NCBI GenBank assembly: GCA_003427395.1
Contig: BFEA01000238.1
Coordinates: 1,597,672-1,638,894, forward strand
DNA from: Chara braunii
Taxonomy: Eukaryota > Streptophyta > Charophyceae > Charales > Characeae
Length of the DNA: 41,223 nucleotides
Direction of reading: 5' to 3'
Positions within the stretch are counted from its first letter, which is position 1, and the number at the start of each line of letters is the position of its first letter. Shown piece after piece: positions 10,323-17,960 of this stretch. The notes beneath the pieces were generated by a model. The model had not been told where the DNA came from and made no database searches. It saw only the letters and a list, made by a program, of their open reading frames with translations. A program made the position numbers and the translations under genes.

Positions 10323-11294
10323 TCATTTTCCAATGCTCATCAGACCGCTCTTAAGGAAATCCTCCTTGCTCCGTTTGAGTATCTTCTCCTCTGTGTCCAG
10401 TGTACCCACTTGCTCGTAGTTGGAGTTCCAAGCGAAGGTTTTCCCGAACCCATGTCTGTACACTATCGGGCAGATCACCGCTGTGTCCCCCTGGTTCATA
10501 TCGATCGGCGATAGAACCAACCCGTTAAACTGTTTTCTCCAGATTCTCACCTCTTCATCTATCCATGTTGTCCTTCTCGCTTGTTGTCTTGAGTATATCC
10601 TGTCTGGTTCCATCTTTGGCTCCTTCTTACTCCTGAGATGCTTCACGGCGTCCACGATTGCCCTCGAAATGATGCGGATATCCGATGCTTTGCCCGACTT
10701 CGTCACGTTCCTCGAATTCCGAAGGAAGTCCGGAATCTCGAGCTCCGAGAATCTTGTCAAAATGTGTCCCGCGTGCTTGGGGAGTTCTCTCCCTTTGCAC
10801 GACCATGGGTGTTCCTCTTCGTTCGCGTACTTCTTCTGGTTATGGATCAACTTGGCGACTTTGCAGTTCCTCAGCCACAGCACCCGGATCCTGGTCTTCA
10901 CGAAATCCACCATTGGTTTATCTTGTATGATAGTGCCCACCAGATCTTCAGCAGTCTCTCGTACTCCCCTCTTCAGTATCCGTGAGTCAAAAGGCAACTT
11001 GATATTTATCCTCTTCCTTACACTCACCCCCGTCTTTCTTGCAATGATCCTGTCTAGTTTGGTCCGCAGTCGGTATTTCATCATCTTCTCCATAAGCAGC
11101 CCGACTGTCTTGTAGAGTCTGATTAGCTTCTTTGTAGGAAGCTTGCTCATCTTCATGTCCGATCTCGGTGTTCTTAAGTACGCTGCCAGTGTCGCCCTGT
11201 TTCGCTCCGTCGTTGTCTTCGATCTCACGATCTTCTTCACCACCACCTTCCCTCCTTGTTGTATCAGCTCCTTCGCGTTTTGTAGAAGAATCAT
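10323..11294 (-). pseudogene. Linker and N-terminal RT segment
   Basis: This 323-residue open piece links endonuclease to RT. It starts with basic helices. Residues 164-166 read W-S-C within HPWSCKGRELPKHAGHI, where I would expect the CxC motif of the permuted clade, so the first Cys seems to be lost (10797-10805). Residues 260-283 (VLSPIDMNQG, DTAVICP) resemble the segment before RT motif 1 in this group, in the place of the DKG-type signature. It ends at TGA 10323, after which the same frame goes on with RPDGHLGTAYTILK, so the stop probably replaced a Trp codon. The + strand ORFs over this region are shadows. Confidence 0.65.
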
Positions 11295-11323
11295 CTTCCC
11301 TCAGACTTCGAGTTGCGAGTCCC

Positions 11324-12049
11324 TTATCTGCGTTTCAGTCTTCTCCAACCTTCCACCCAAATATTACCCCCCAAGAAAACCACCGTCATCTCCTCGTTTT
11401 CCTTTTGTTCTGCTAACCAGTTCCCCAAAGATACGTATGTCATTCCTTGATACACCAATGAAACTAACTTATCTGGTCGGAGTCGTCTCTGCTTTCCCTT
11501 CCTCTCTCGTCTTCCCCTCCTTCTCCTTCTTCTCCCTTGCTTTTCTCGTTTCCCTATGTCTCGCGAGTTTAAGCTCGGGCTCAGGTATGTGATCAGATGT
11601 TTCTCCAGTGCATAGTCATCCACCCTGCCTGTGTGCCTAATCGGGATAATCACGTATTTCTCCAGCCCAAACTTTCTCAACCATCTGTAGAGTTGTGGTG
11701 CTTGGCCGAGTGCATCACTACGTGTGTTATTACAATGCTCTCGCCATCTTTGGATCATCGGCCGTACGGTGCATCCTACGTAAGTCTTCTTTGTCCATGG
11801 ACTAACAATCACGTAAACCCTGTCCGTCTTCAGTTGTAATAAACTCTTCATTGCCTCCATCTTTGTCAAATACTTGAGCAGCCATGGTATCTGTTCATTC
11901 ACCGCCAGCAATAGTGTCGTAACCGAAATCGCAAATTCCAGCTTCCTCGTTACTTCGCCTGTAACCTTCTGCCCCCACAAACGCTCCCTCTGGTCCATTC
12001 GTTCGTTCAGTGTTTCCCAGAGTTCAGTGTTAGTAGGGGCATCCAACCG
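11324..12049 (-). pseudogene. GIY-YIG endonuclease domain of the element
   Basis: The domain spans about 11567-11818. The GIY strand appears as VYV and the YIG strand as YVG ten residues later (VYVIVSPWTKKTYVGCTV). They are followed by the Arg-rich helix (R-x4-R-x-R-E-H), then ALEKHLITYLSPSLN with the metal-binding Glu and the conserved Asn. It is preceded by a helix-rich stretch and followed by a run of Arg/Lys (11480-11540). I see no CCHH zinc finger, and the Chlamys group is described as lacking one. The piece opens after TGA 12050 with a TTG codon, so it is an internal segment rather than a separate gene. It ends where the frame shifts into the next segment near 11340. Confidence 0.8.
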
Positions 12050-12052
12050 TCA

Positions 12053-13219
12053 ATCTGAGTCTTCAGTCGGTTGCGTCGGCGCTGATCGAATGATGACTGG
12101 TACCGTCTTCCCCGATGGTTTCTCGGTCGTGACCTTGTCCTTAGTGAACTCCTTTCGCGGCGTGCCCGACGCCTTCGTCTTCTCGGCAGTCTTCTCGTTC
12201 TCCACCGAGTCTTCGAATCCATCATACGCCAGTTGTAATTGATGTCTTTCCAGGATTTCTACGACTTCAGGTTTCTTCGTGTATTTAATACCTCTCCTCT
12301 CGCAAATCTTTTCCAGCGTATCAGCTTTCTTAGCCGAGTAGATTTTGTGGGTTGATATACAGTAGTCGATCAGCCCTTTCTATGAACATCCCGCTGACAA
12401 ACCTTTGAATCCCCCCGTAAGGGGTGTCCTAGGTTCATCAGCAGTATCTTCCGCCTCGATCTCCGTTCCAACCCGCCTTTGTCCATTCGGCGGACTCGTC
12501 AGTTGTTGTTTTGAGCATTCCCCCGGCTCGTAGATTCTCGAAGGAGTGCGTCTTGCAACAGATCTCCCCTTCACCTTCCTGCTCTTCTGTTTCACTATCG
12601 TTCTCTTCTTCATTCGCCATCCTCTCTCCTTCACTTTCCCTTGTGGTGCTTCTGATTCCGAGTCCGTGGTCGAAATATCTGTGGACACATCTTCAGTGGA
12701 GTCTTCGATTTCCGTCTCGTCGCTTGATGTCTCTCTCTTCTTCATCTTCTTCTTCTTCCGACTCTTACTCCTTTTTTTGCAGCTCACGTTCTTCGTCCCT
12801 GTCTGTTTCTTCCCCGTTTTCCTGGTTTTCTCCATAGCGCTGCTTGCTTCCGCGTTCGTCCTCCTCCATTCTTCCATGAGTGCCGCGCGAAGTTGTAGCT
12901 TGAACTTCTCTGCTTTCCTAGCGAAATCTTGGTTCCTCCGGTTCTCGTCCTCCTCCCTAGCCTTACGTTCTTCCTCCCTTTTCCACTTCTCTTCCAACTC
13001 CTGCCGTTCCCTTCTCACTTGTCTGAAATGCTCCTTTATCTCTTCTAGTTTTGGGTCGTTTTCCCCGCTCCCCCCGTCTCGTTCTCCACCCTCTCCGTAA
13101 CTGTTAGTCGGACCGCTGAGTTATCCTCCTCCATTGTTCTGTACTCCGTCGTTAGCATATAGTTGTCCGTGCTGTGCATTGTTGTAGTCGCCCCCACTGA
13201 GGCCGTTTGTCAGGAACAT
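12053..13219 (-). pseudogene. N-terminal region: coiled coil plus SAP-like segment
   Basis: After the Gly/Asn-rich start, 12950-13060 encodes an Arg/Glu-rich helix (EEIKEHFRQ, then RRERQELEEKWKREEERKAR) likely to form a coiled coil. A very basic, Ser/Glu-patched stretch follows (KKRSKSRKKKKMKKR, 12730-12790). At 12240-12380, beyond the TAG at 12380, the same frame reads KGLIDY...TLEKICERRGIKYTKKPEVVEILERHQ. The pattern L-x2-I/L-C-x3-G-I-x-Y-x2-K resembles a SAP helix-turn-helix, a DNA-binding fold. The open piece at 12380-13018 begins with GTG, so 13018 is not a convincing start. I know of no firm functional assignment for this region; DNA or RNA binding is an inference from charge and the SAP-like pattern. 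Confidence 0.55.
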
Positions 13220-13321
13220 CGTCGCGTACTTAGTAAGTGTTACTGATCGTAAGGCTGATCACGGTCCTTGCTCTCTGTTCCCTTGTAAGAATTCTACGTG
13301 GTTGCTGGCGTCGGTGATCCG

Positions 13322-13667
13322 CTATCTCGATTTAGATAAACCCGTAATTCGTGTGATCGCCCCGTAGTTCCTAACTAGAGTTACTATAATGGTATACTCT
13401 CTCCAGATCTCGACAATCTCTCTGTATCTAACTCTTCGTCTTGTCCGTAGCACTAGAAGTTTGGTTTCGATCCTTATCAGTAGGTCCATTAGTCTATCAT
13501 AGAGCGTCGTCCGTAGGTTAATTGTTGACAAACCCAATCATTAGGTGCATAGGTTCAATCGTATCCCGTACGTATTCTTCTAGTGCTTGTATTAACCTTT
13601 CCTGCACTGTCACTCGCCTCCTGGTATGTTCACACCTCCCCCCACAGTTCGCGCAGTTTTCCGACAT
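13322..13667 (-). pseudogene. Small leader ORF with Cys cluster
   Basis: A 49-codon ORF (13518-13667) starts MSENCANCGGRCEHTRRR. The spacing C-x2-C-x3-C-x-H could bind zinc. It then reads as an amphipathic helix to a TAA at 13518. A second ORF in another frame (13322-13537, rich in Leu, Ile and Arg) overlaps its end, so one indel near 13525 would join them into a small protein of about 110 residues ending at 13322. It lies upstream of the main ORF inside the element's leader. A nucleic-acid-binding accessory protein is possible, but I do not recognise it. Confidence 0.35.
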
Positions 13668-14190
13668 GTTCTCAAATGGCTGCTCCTACGATGATCAAAC
13701 CGATCCCCATAAGCAACAAACCTATCCCGTTCAATATCAACCGTATCCTCTTACCTTCTTTCCTCATCTTCGGATTCTATGCTCGTCTAATCCTACTAGC
13801 TATTCTAGTATCGTTCTTGCGCTACGTGCTTCCGCTCCCTCGCTTGATCTATCTGTATGCTCTATCTCACCCGTTCTTCCTCCGCTCGTTTCCGCTCGCC
13901 GATTTTCAAGTCCGAGCACTGTTGGAATAAAACGGATAACACGCGGCCAGCGTGTTTTCCCACTTCGTCTTGCAAAGCCTACGGATCTCACGTCTACCTG
14001 TTCCCCTCCTTCGGTGTAGGACTCTTCTCCCTTCCTGTACGTCTTGCTTTCTCTCTCCTCCTCCTTGGTAGTCGCTATCGGACCTCCCACAGTTACCCTC
14101 TTTCCGAGTTCCCCTCGTTCCCCTCGTTCCTGTCGACGCAGTTACCATCCAGCGCAAGCTAGCTGCAGGTTACTACGAGCCCACGAGATG
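13668..14190 (-). other. 5' leader of the Penelope-like element
   Basis: This runs from the junction with the truncated upstream copy (14191) to the first small ORF. Minus-strand ORFs at 13800-14090 and 13906-14157 are Arg/Glu/Gly-rich and overlap in different frames. I cannot tell whether either was coding. Confidence 0.4.
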
Positions 14191-14317
14191 GCAGACTGCG
14201 GCGAAACAGTTTGTGGAGCCCCAGCACAACTCACACACGAACAGACCGAACTCAGGTTAGACCAAGTTGCGTGTGAGGTAGCATTACAAAACTGCAGAAA
14301 AGAGCAAACATGTGGAT

Positions 14318-14360
14318 CCCCCAACCGGTTTCACCCGCCCACACGGGATCATCAGGAGGG
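14318..14360 (-). ncRNA. Hammerhead-like motif in pseudo-LTR (copy 2)
   Basis: Identical in all core and stem positions to the motif at 8259-8301: CCCTC, CTGATGA, CCCG/CGGG, GAA, ACCGGU, U, GGGGG. It stands between the truncated copy and the full copy, where processing of a tandem transcript would be expected. Confidence 0.5.
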
Positions 14361-14372
14361 TGACTCTTAGAC

Positions 14373-14410
14373 CTGTCTCTTATACACATCTAGATGTGTA
14401 TAAGAGACAG
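14373..14410. other. Nextera mate-pair junction adapter (artifact)
   Basis: A perfect 38-bp palindrome formed by the Tn5 mosaic end CTGTCTCTTATACACATCT and its reverse complement. This is the circularisation junction used in mate-pair libraries, not genomic DNA. Comparison of the two pseudo-LTRs shows it replaces 426 bases. Confidence 0.97.
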
Positions 14411-14937
14411 TCATCGGCCATTTCTACTACTATGTAGCCACTTGCTGAAAACTGTCTCTTTTCCAAGAGCTGGGATCTGAGCTTCCTAAAATTAAATACC
14501 AGATAGCCGACGACACATGTCAAAACAAAATTGAAAAGCTGAAAGAAAGAGAAAATTAAAAATGCTTGAAAATGCTGAAAATAAAAGGAAAAACGCCGAA
14601 AACCAGCCCACAAGCACTGTCTGAAAATTAAAATGTTGAAAATAAACGGAAAATTGAAAACCAGCCCAACCGAACTGTATGAAATGTAAAGTGCTGAAAA
14701 AACTCCCGCCGGAACCAAGACCAAGAGGACTGTCTGAAAATTACCTATCCCACAAATTCTCCATGGGAGGTAATTTCCCCCCCCTTCTTCCCCGACTATC
14801 TATCCCTCTTTGTGTTCCGCCGCTCGCAACACCCTTCTACCTATCCCCTTCTTCCATGAGGCTATAGCTGCCCTTGCCGTCAACATGCTCTGAAGTGCTT
14901 CGTTCAGCACAGCCTTGGCCAAATTGGCCAGGGCTCC

Positions 14938-14951
14938 AAGAGAGAGAGAGA

Positions 14952-15010
<59 letters not shown>

Positions 15011-15013
15011 GGG
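14938..15013. repeat. (GA)n microsatellite followed by G13
   Basis: The GA tract runs from 14938 to 15000 with one interruption and is followed by 13 G. It borders the 5' truncation of the Penelope-like element. Confidence 0.9.
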
Positions 15014-15015
15014 AA

Positions 15016-15082
15016 GGGACTGTGCCAGAGTGTTATTAGTCGGGCTTCAAAGGACTCATCAGGAGGCTGAACAAGACAGTCT
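15016..15082 (-). ncRNA. Decayed type III hammerhead relic
   Basis: On the minus strand AGACTGT and the cleavage C (15082-15075) are followed by 12 bases, then CTGATGAG (15062-15055). This aligns closely with the intact ribozyme at 8011-8066. The stem I arm has lost its complement, stem II keeps only GTC/GAC, and GAA reads TAA. A possible stem III partner, ACAGTC, occurs near 15016-15024. It is homologous by sequence but very unlikely to be active. Confidence 0.55.
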
Positions 15083-15107
15083 AGGGTGAGCAAAATCGAA
15101 TGAATCT

Positions 15108-15353
15108 NNNNNNNNNNNNNNNNNNNNNNNNNNNNNNNNNNNNNNNNNNNNNNNNNNNNNNNNNNNNNNNNNNNNNNNNNNNNNNNNNNNNNNNNNNNNN
15201 NNNNNNNNNNNNNNNNNNNNNNNNNNNNNNNNNNNNNNNNNNNNNNNNNNNNNNNNNNNNNNNNNNNNNNNNNNNNNNNNNNNNNNNNNNNNNNNNNNNN
15301 NNNNNNNNNNNNNNNNNNNNNNNNNNNNNNNNNNNNNNNNNNNNNNNNNNNNN
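15108..15353. other. Assembly gap (246 N)
   Basis: Unknown sequence inside the hairpin-chain element. ORFs translated across it are meaningless. Confidence 1.
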
Positions 15354-16560
15354 AACTGCCTCGTGAAAGACTGTAAAAAAAAAAAAAAGGTAAAAAGAGA
15401 AAACGAAAACGAGACAACTGCCTCGTGGGAAAAGAACAGTCCTTTGGACTGTGTGGGAGCACAAAGGCTCCCACTTCGTTTTTTTGACCAACTTACTGTG
15501 GCCGCGAGATCTTGAATCTCGCGACCCACAGTACATGCGTGGAACTGAGAGAGAGAGAGGGACGTGGGAGTTAGGAGGGGGAGGACGTACTCCTCCCAAC
15601 ACGCCATTGCCTCCCCGTTTTAAGGGGAGGGCAGAGGAAAGTGAGGGAGAGACTGTTGCATATAACTGCATGAACCTGGCCGAGAAAATGGCCAGGTGCA
15701 TGCAGTTAGATTAGTTTTATTTTTTTCTTTTCGTTTTGTTTATTTCTTCTTTATTTTTTGTGAGGACACTTTTCCTCACGAGGTGCTACCTCTGGCAGAG
15801 GTAACTGTCAGGCTCCCGTTTTTTAAAGGAGCCTGGAAATTGAAGGGCCACTAAGGAAATGGCTAGGTACAGCCTTTTCCTCGATGTATCTGCCCTAGGG
15901 AAAGGGTCCAGATACATCAAACTGTAAAGGGTTGTATTTTTCCAACCCCTTATCAGAAAAATAAAAGAAAAATAGATTTGGAAATGGCAGGAGCCCAGCT
16001 ATCTCGTGGGATTCCGAGATAGCTGGGAAAAAGAAAAGAGAATAAAATAGGGAAGTTAAAGAAACTGCCCCATACTAAGGCTGTGGCTGTGGTGCGGCCA
16101 CAATCAACCCTGGATCTTGGCAGATCAAGTGCTCACAGTGAACCCGCGATTTTGCCTGGGGGCTGGAGTGACGTCCAACCTTCTTCAACCACTATATAAT
16201 AGGCAGTTGTCCCCCAGCTGCCATACAATGCACTCGTGATGCCAGTGCGTGACGAGCACATTTGAGTGTTGCTGGCTGCTGGAGCTGCTGCCTGAGGCAA
16301 CGTGAGGAGAAGCTGGAGACCAGCTGAGAAGCGCAAGGAGGAGAGTTGGGCAGCCTTAGCCAAGCCAGGGAGCACTCTGCTCCCCTCCCCTCTGGCTGGT
16401 GCTGGTCCCACGGGACGGACGCAGGGACGCTGTGGAATTGCGGCAGTACGGCGCCGTGGAATTTGGGTATGGGGCCCAAATTTTACCAATTTTGGCCAGT
16501 TATTTTTCCACTATAGTGGGAAAGTGCTGCCAAACTTTTACAGCGGCGGCCGGCGACGAC
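15354..16560 (-). mobile_element. Hairpin-chain element, right part
   Basis: At least fourteen stem-loops stand almost end to end. They include ACAGTCC/GGACTGT (15436-15452), GTGGGAGC/GCTCCCAC (15453-15474), a two-part stem of 7+8 bp (15495-15532), 7 bp (15579-15597 and 15610-15630), a 17-bp two-part stem (15663-15708), GTGAGGA/TCCTCAC (15760-15779), TACCTCT/AGAGGTA (15787-15803), CAGGCTCC/GGAGCCTG (15809-15835), 10 bp plus one mismatch (15854-15881), GATGTATCTG/CAGATACATC (15883-15918), a bulged 8-bp stem (15927-15951), a perfect 13-bp stem (15994-16027) and TGTGGC/GCCACA (16082-16102). Weaker ones follow at 16202-16222, 16311-16325, 16368-16384 and 16405-16416. No protein coding is seen. 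The RNA would be highly self-paired, as reported for retrozymes and viroid-like RNAs. Confidence 0.5.
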
Positions 16561-16580
16561 TCCGGGTTTAACGACGGTAG

Positions 16581-16905
16581 TGCGGAAGCGCTGCCGAATT
16601 TTTGCGGCGACGGTTCTGTTTTTTTCGATGGTGGTGCGGAAGCGCTGCCGGATTTTTGAGGCGGCGGTTCTGTTTTTTTTCGACGGTGGTGTGGAAGCGC
16701 TGCCGGATTTTTGCGGCAGCGGTTCTGTTTTTTTCGACGGTGGTGCGGAAGCGCAGCGGGATTTTTGCGGCGGTGGTTCTGTTTTTTTCGACGCTGCTGT
16801 GGACACGATGCAGGATTTTTGCGGCGGCGGTTCTAGTTTTTACAGCAGTAGTGAGGAAGCGCTGCCGGGTTTTTGTCAAAGACGACACTATTTTTACGGC
16901 AGTGA
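16581..16905. repeat. 54-bp minisatellite, six copies
   Basis: Units begin at 16581, 16635, 16690, 16744, 16798 and 16852 with (t)gcggaagcgctgccg and continue with atttttgcggcggcgg and ttctgtttttttcgacggtgg. A diverged founder-like copy begins at 16517. Because 54 is a multiple of 3, several frames on both strands stay open and give repetitive ORFs of about 110-120 residues. I consider these shadows. Confidence 0.9.
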
Positions 16906-17806
16906 CGACAGTATATTTGCACTAAGTGGAGGTGGGGCGTTGGCATAGAGGAGGTGCGTCAAAGCGGTGTTGCATTTTGAAGTGGCGTAAGCGTGACGAC
17001 GCGGAGACGCTGTGGTTTGAAACCAAGTCGCGGTGAGGAGAAAACGCCGCCAGATTATTGGAAGGTGATTGTGTGCTTAGAGGGTATTCTGGCAGACGGT
17101 CGTCACAAGGGAGTGGTGTCGATCACTTTGCTGACGACTGGGTGCAACGACCTTCTCGTCAAAGGGGCGTAATTCTATATGGTTTCTTGAGTGAGCCGGA
17201 CTGAACTTCACTCAAGGTCAGTTGAATGACTCAGACTTCTTTTCACACCTGTGTGAACCCGCACTTTGCTTGACCCGATTCGTTTTGAATGTTCAAAAGA
17301 AAAGGTATAGGAAAGTTGTGCAAGTCATGCAGGTGAATAAAAAAGTCTGACTCGAGTATGAGATTGTCTTGTTTTCTTTTGAACGTGTTTCCTTTGCGTG
17401 TTGTGCAGGTGAGTAAAAAGACTATGTATAAAAGTGGGGCAAAATGCTATTTGATAAAATGACGGAGAATTTTCGCCTCCTTACCATTTTTCTTTCATCA
17501 GTGAGTTAGGTGAACTTGCTTGCTATTTCTGAAAGATAATCGATGGGTGCCGTGAGAAAAGGAATTTTGAAAACAGAATGAGAATCAAAGCATACTGAAT
17601 TTAATTTTTTCCGAGGATTGACCGCCTGTATTCTGAATGACCTTATCTGGTTGTGCCTGTTCAAATGATTCTCATTCTTTATCTTCTCTGTCTTCTTTTC
17701 GTCTAAGTTACCTTGAACTCAGGAGAGAGAAGAATAATTGAAAGCTACTTGCAGTGGATACATCCTCTCTTTCAAGGAAGCATCTGGGGTGGGGATTCGT
17801 TGCTTT
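16906..17806. other. No recognisable gene
   Basis: A noncoding-looking stretch. The phrase 'gtgcaggtga(a)taaaaaag' appears twice (about 17328-17345 and 17403-17420). I see nothing else definable. Confidence 0.35.
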
Positions 17807-17960
17807 AGGAGCCGACCATGTTATCGGCCCATAGTAGAATGTTCTAGGGGGGGTACTTTGCCGATTCGGTGGAGACGGCCCGACTTCTGAGATCCGAGGG
17901 CGACGGTAGGAGCCGACCATGTTATCGGCCCAAGGTGTCCAATCTGAGGGCGACGGTAGG
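17807..17960. repeat. Short direct repeats with GCCGA...TCGGC core
   Basis: A 25-base phrase beginning aggagccgaccatg and ending ttatcggccca occurs at 17807-17831 and 17908-17932 (period 101). gagggcgacggtagg occurs at 17896-17910 and 17946-17960. The first contains the 5-bp inverted repeat GCCGA/TCGGC. Confidence 0.8.

Larger units (their letters stand above)
9120..13219 (-). pseudogene. GIY-YIG/RT polyprotein of Penelope-like element
   Basis: The likely start is the ATG at 13219-13217, opening a Gly/Asn-rich leader (MFLTNGLSGGDYNNAQ). The frame then runs to a stop at 9120-9122, about 1,365 codons. Order: coiled coil, Ser/Glu/Lys-rich region, SAP-like segment, GIY-YIG endonuclease, linker, RT fingers, palm and thumb. 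Breaks: TAA 13121-13123, TAG 12380-12382, TGA 12050-12052, a frameshift near 11330-11345, TGA 11301-11303, TGA 10323-10325 and TAG 9687-9689. Those at 10323 and 9687 fall where Trp is plausible (GK*RPDG and GG*RIMDD), so single G-to-A changes explain them. The product would act in target-primed reverse transcription: the endonuclease nicks the target and RT copies the element RNA. The copy cannot make a full protein. Length and order fit a Chlamys-type element; assignment is from motifs seen by eye. Confidence 0.8.
8132..14947 (-). mobile_element. Permuted Penelope-like retroelement, partial tandem
   Basis: One full-length but decayed copy (about 8132-14190) is preceded on its 5' side by a 5'-truncated copy of the same element (14191-14947), both on the minus strand. 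This is the tandem arrangement that gives Penelope-like elements pseudo-LTRs. The coding region at 9120-13219 has GIY-YIG before RT. That order defines the N-terminal-endonuclease clade (Naiad/Chlamys), reported from green algae and some invertebrates. Both ends sit in (GA)n. The copy is dead: six in-frame stops and one frameshift interrupt the ORF. The upstream copy also carries an artificial join at 14373-14410. Confidence 0.8.
14191..14947 (-). repeat. Pseudo-LTR, upstream truncated copy
   Basis: Homologous to 8132-9265, but cut short where the ORF contains the native run GAGAGAGA (9258-9265 in the full copy). From there it passes straight into the (GA)n tract. It encodes only the last 46 or so residues of RT plus the 3' untranslated part. 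Bases equivalent to 8314-8739 are missing at the adapter. Confidence 0.8.

Noticed and set aside
10330-10345. Additional hammerhead core (CTGATGAG on the minus strand)
   Set aside because: It falls inside RT-linker coding, with no stem II and no GAAA at the right distance. The same holds for CTGATGA-type strings near 12438, 19632 and 29418.
9194-11592. Plus-strand ORFs of up to 231 codons opposite the Penelope-like RT
   Set aside because: They lie wholly antisense to segments with clear RT and GIY-YIG motifs and have no motif of their own. They are shadows of the minus-strand coding.
10323-12052. In-frame TGA codons as selenocysteine sites
   Set aside because: Some animal Naiad elements encode selenoproteins, but here TAG and TAA stops occur as well. 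At least one TGA sits where Trp is expected, and no selenocysteine insertion structure was evident. Decay is simpler.
8005-15090. The two type III hammerheads as a long target-site duplication of the Penelope insertion
   Set aside because: On the left the order is hammerhead, spacer, GA tract; on the right it is GA tract, spacer, hammerhead, with unrelated spacers. A duplication would repeat the same order.
14800-15701. Large minus ORFs crossing 15108-15353
   Set aside because: They are open only because the N gap is translated as unknown residues. Only the first 46 or so C-terminal residues (14800-14937) are real Penelope coding.
15436-16102. CRISPR-like or tRNA-array interpretation of the regularly spaced hairpins
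   Set aside because: Each hairpin has a different sequence, so there is no repeated unit. None has cloverleaf features, and the genome is eukaryotic.
16483-16948. Lys/Pro-rich and Phe/Arg-rich 106-122 residue ORFs on both strands
   Set aside because: They are translations of a 54-bp minisatellite whose period is a multiple of three.
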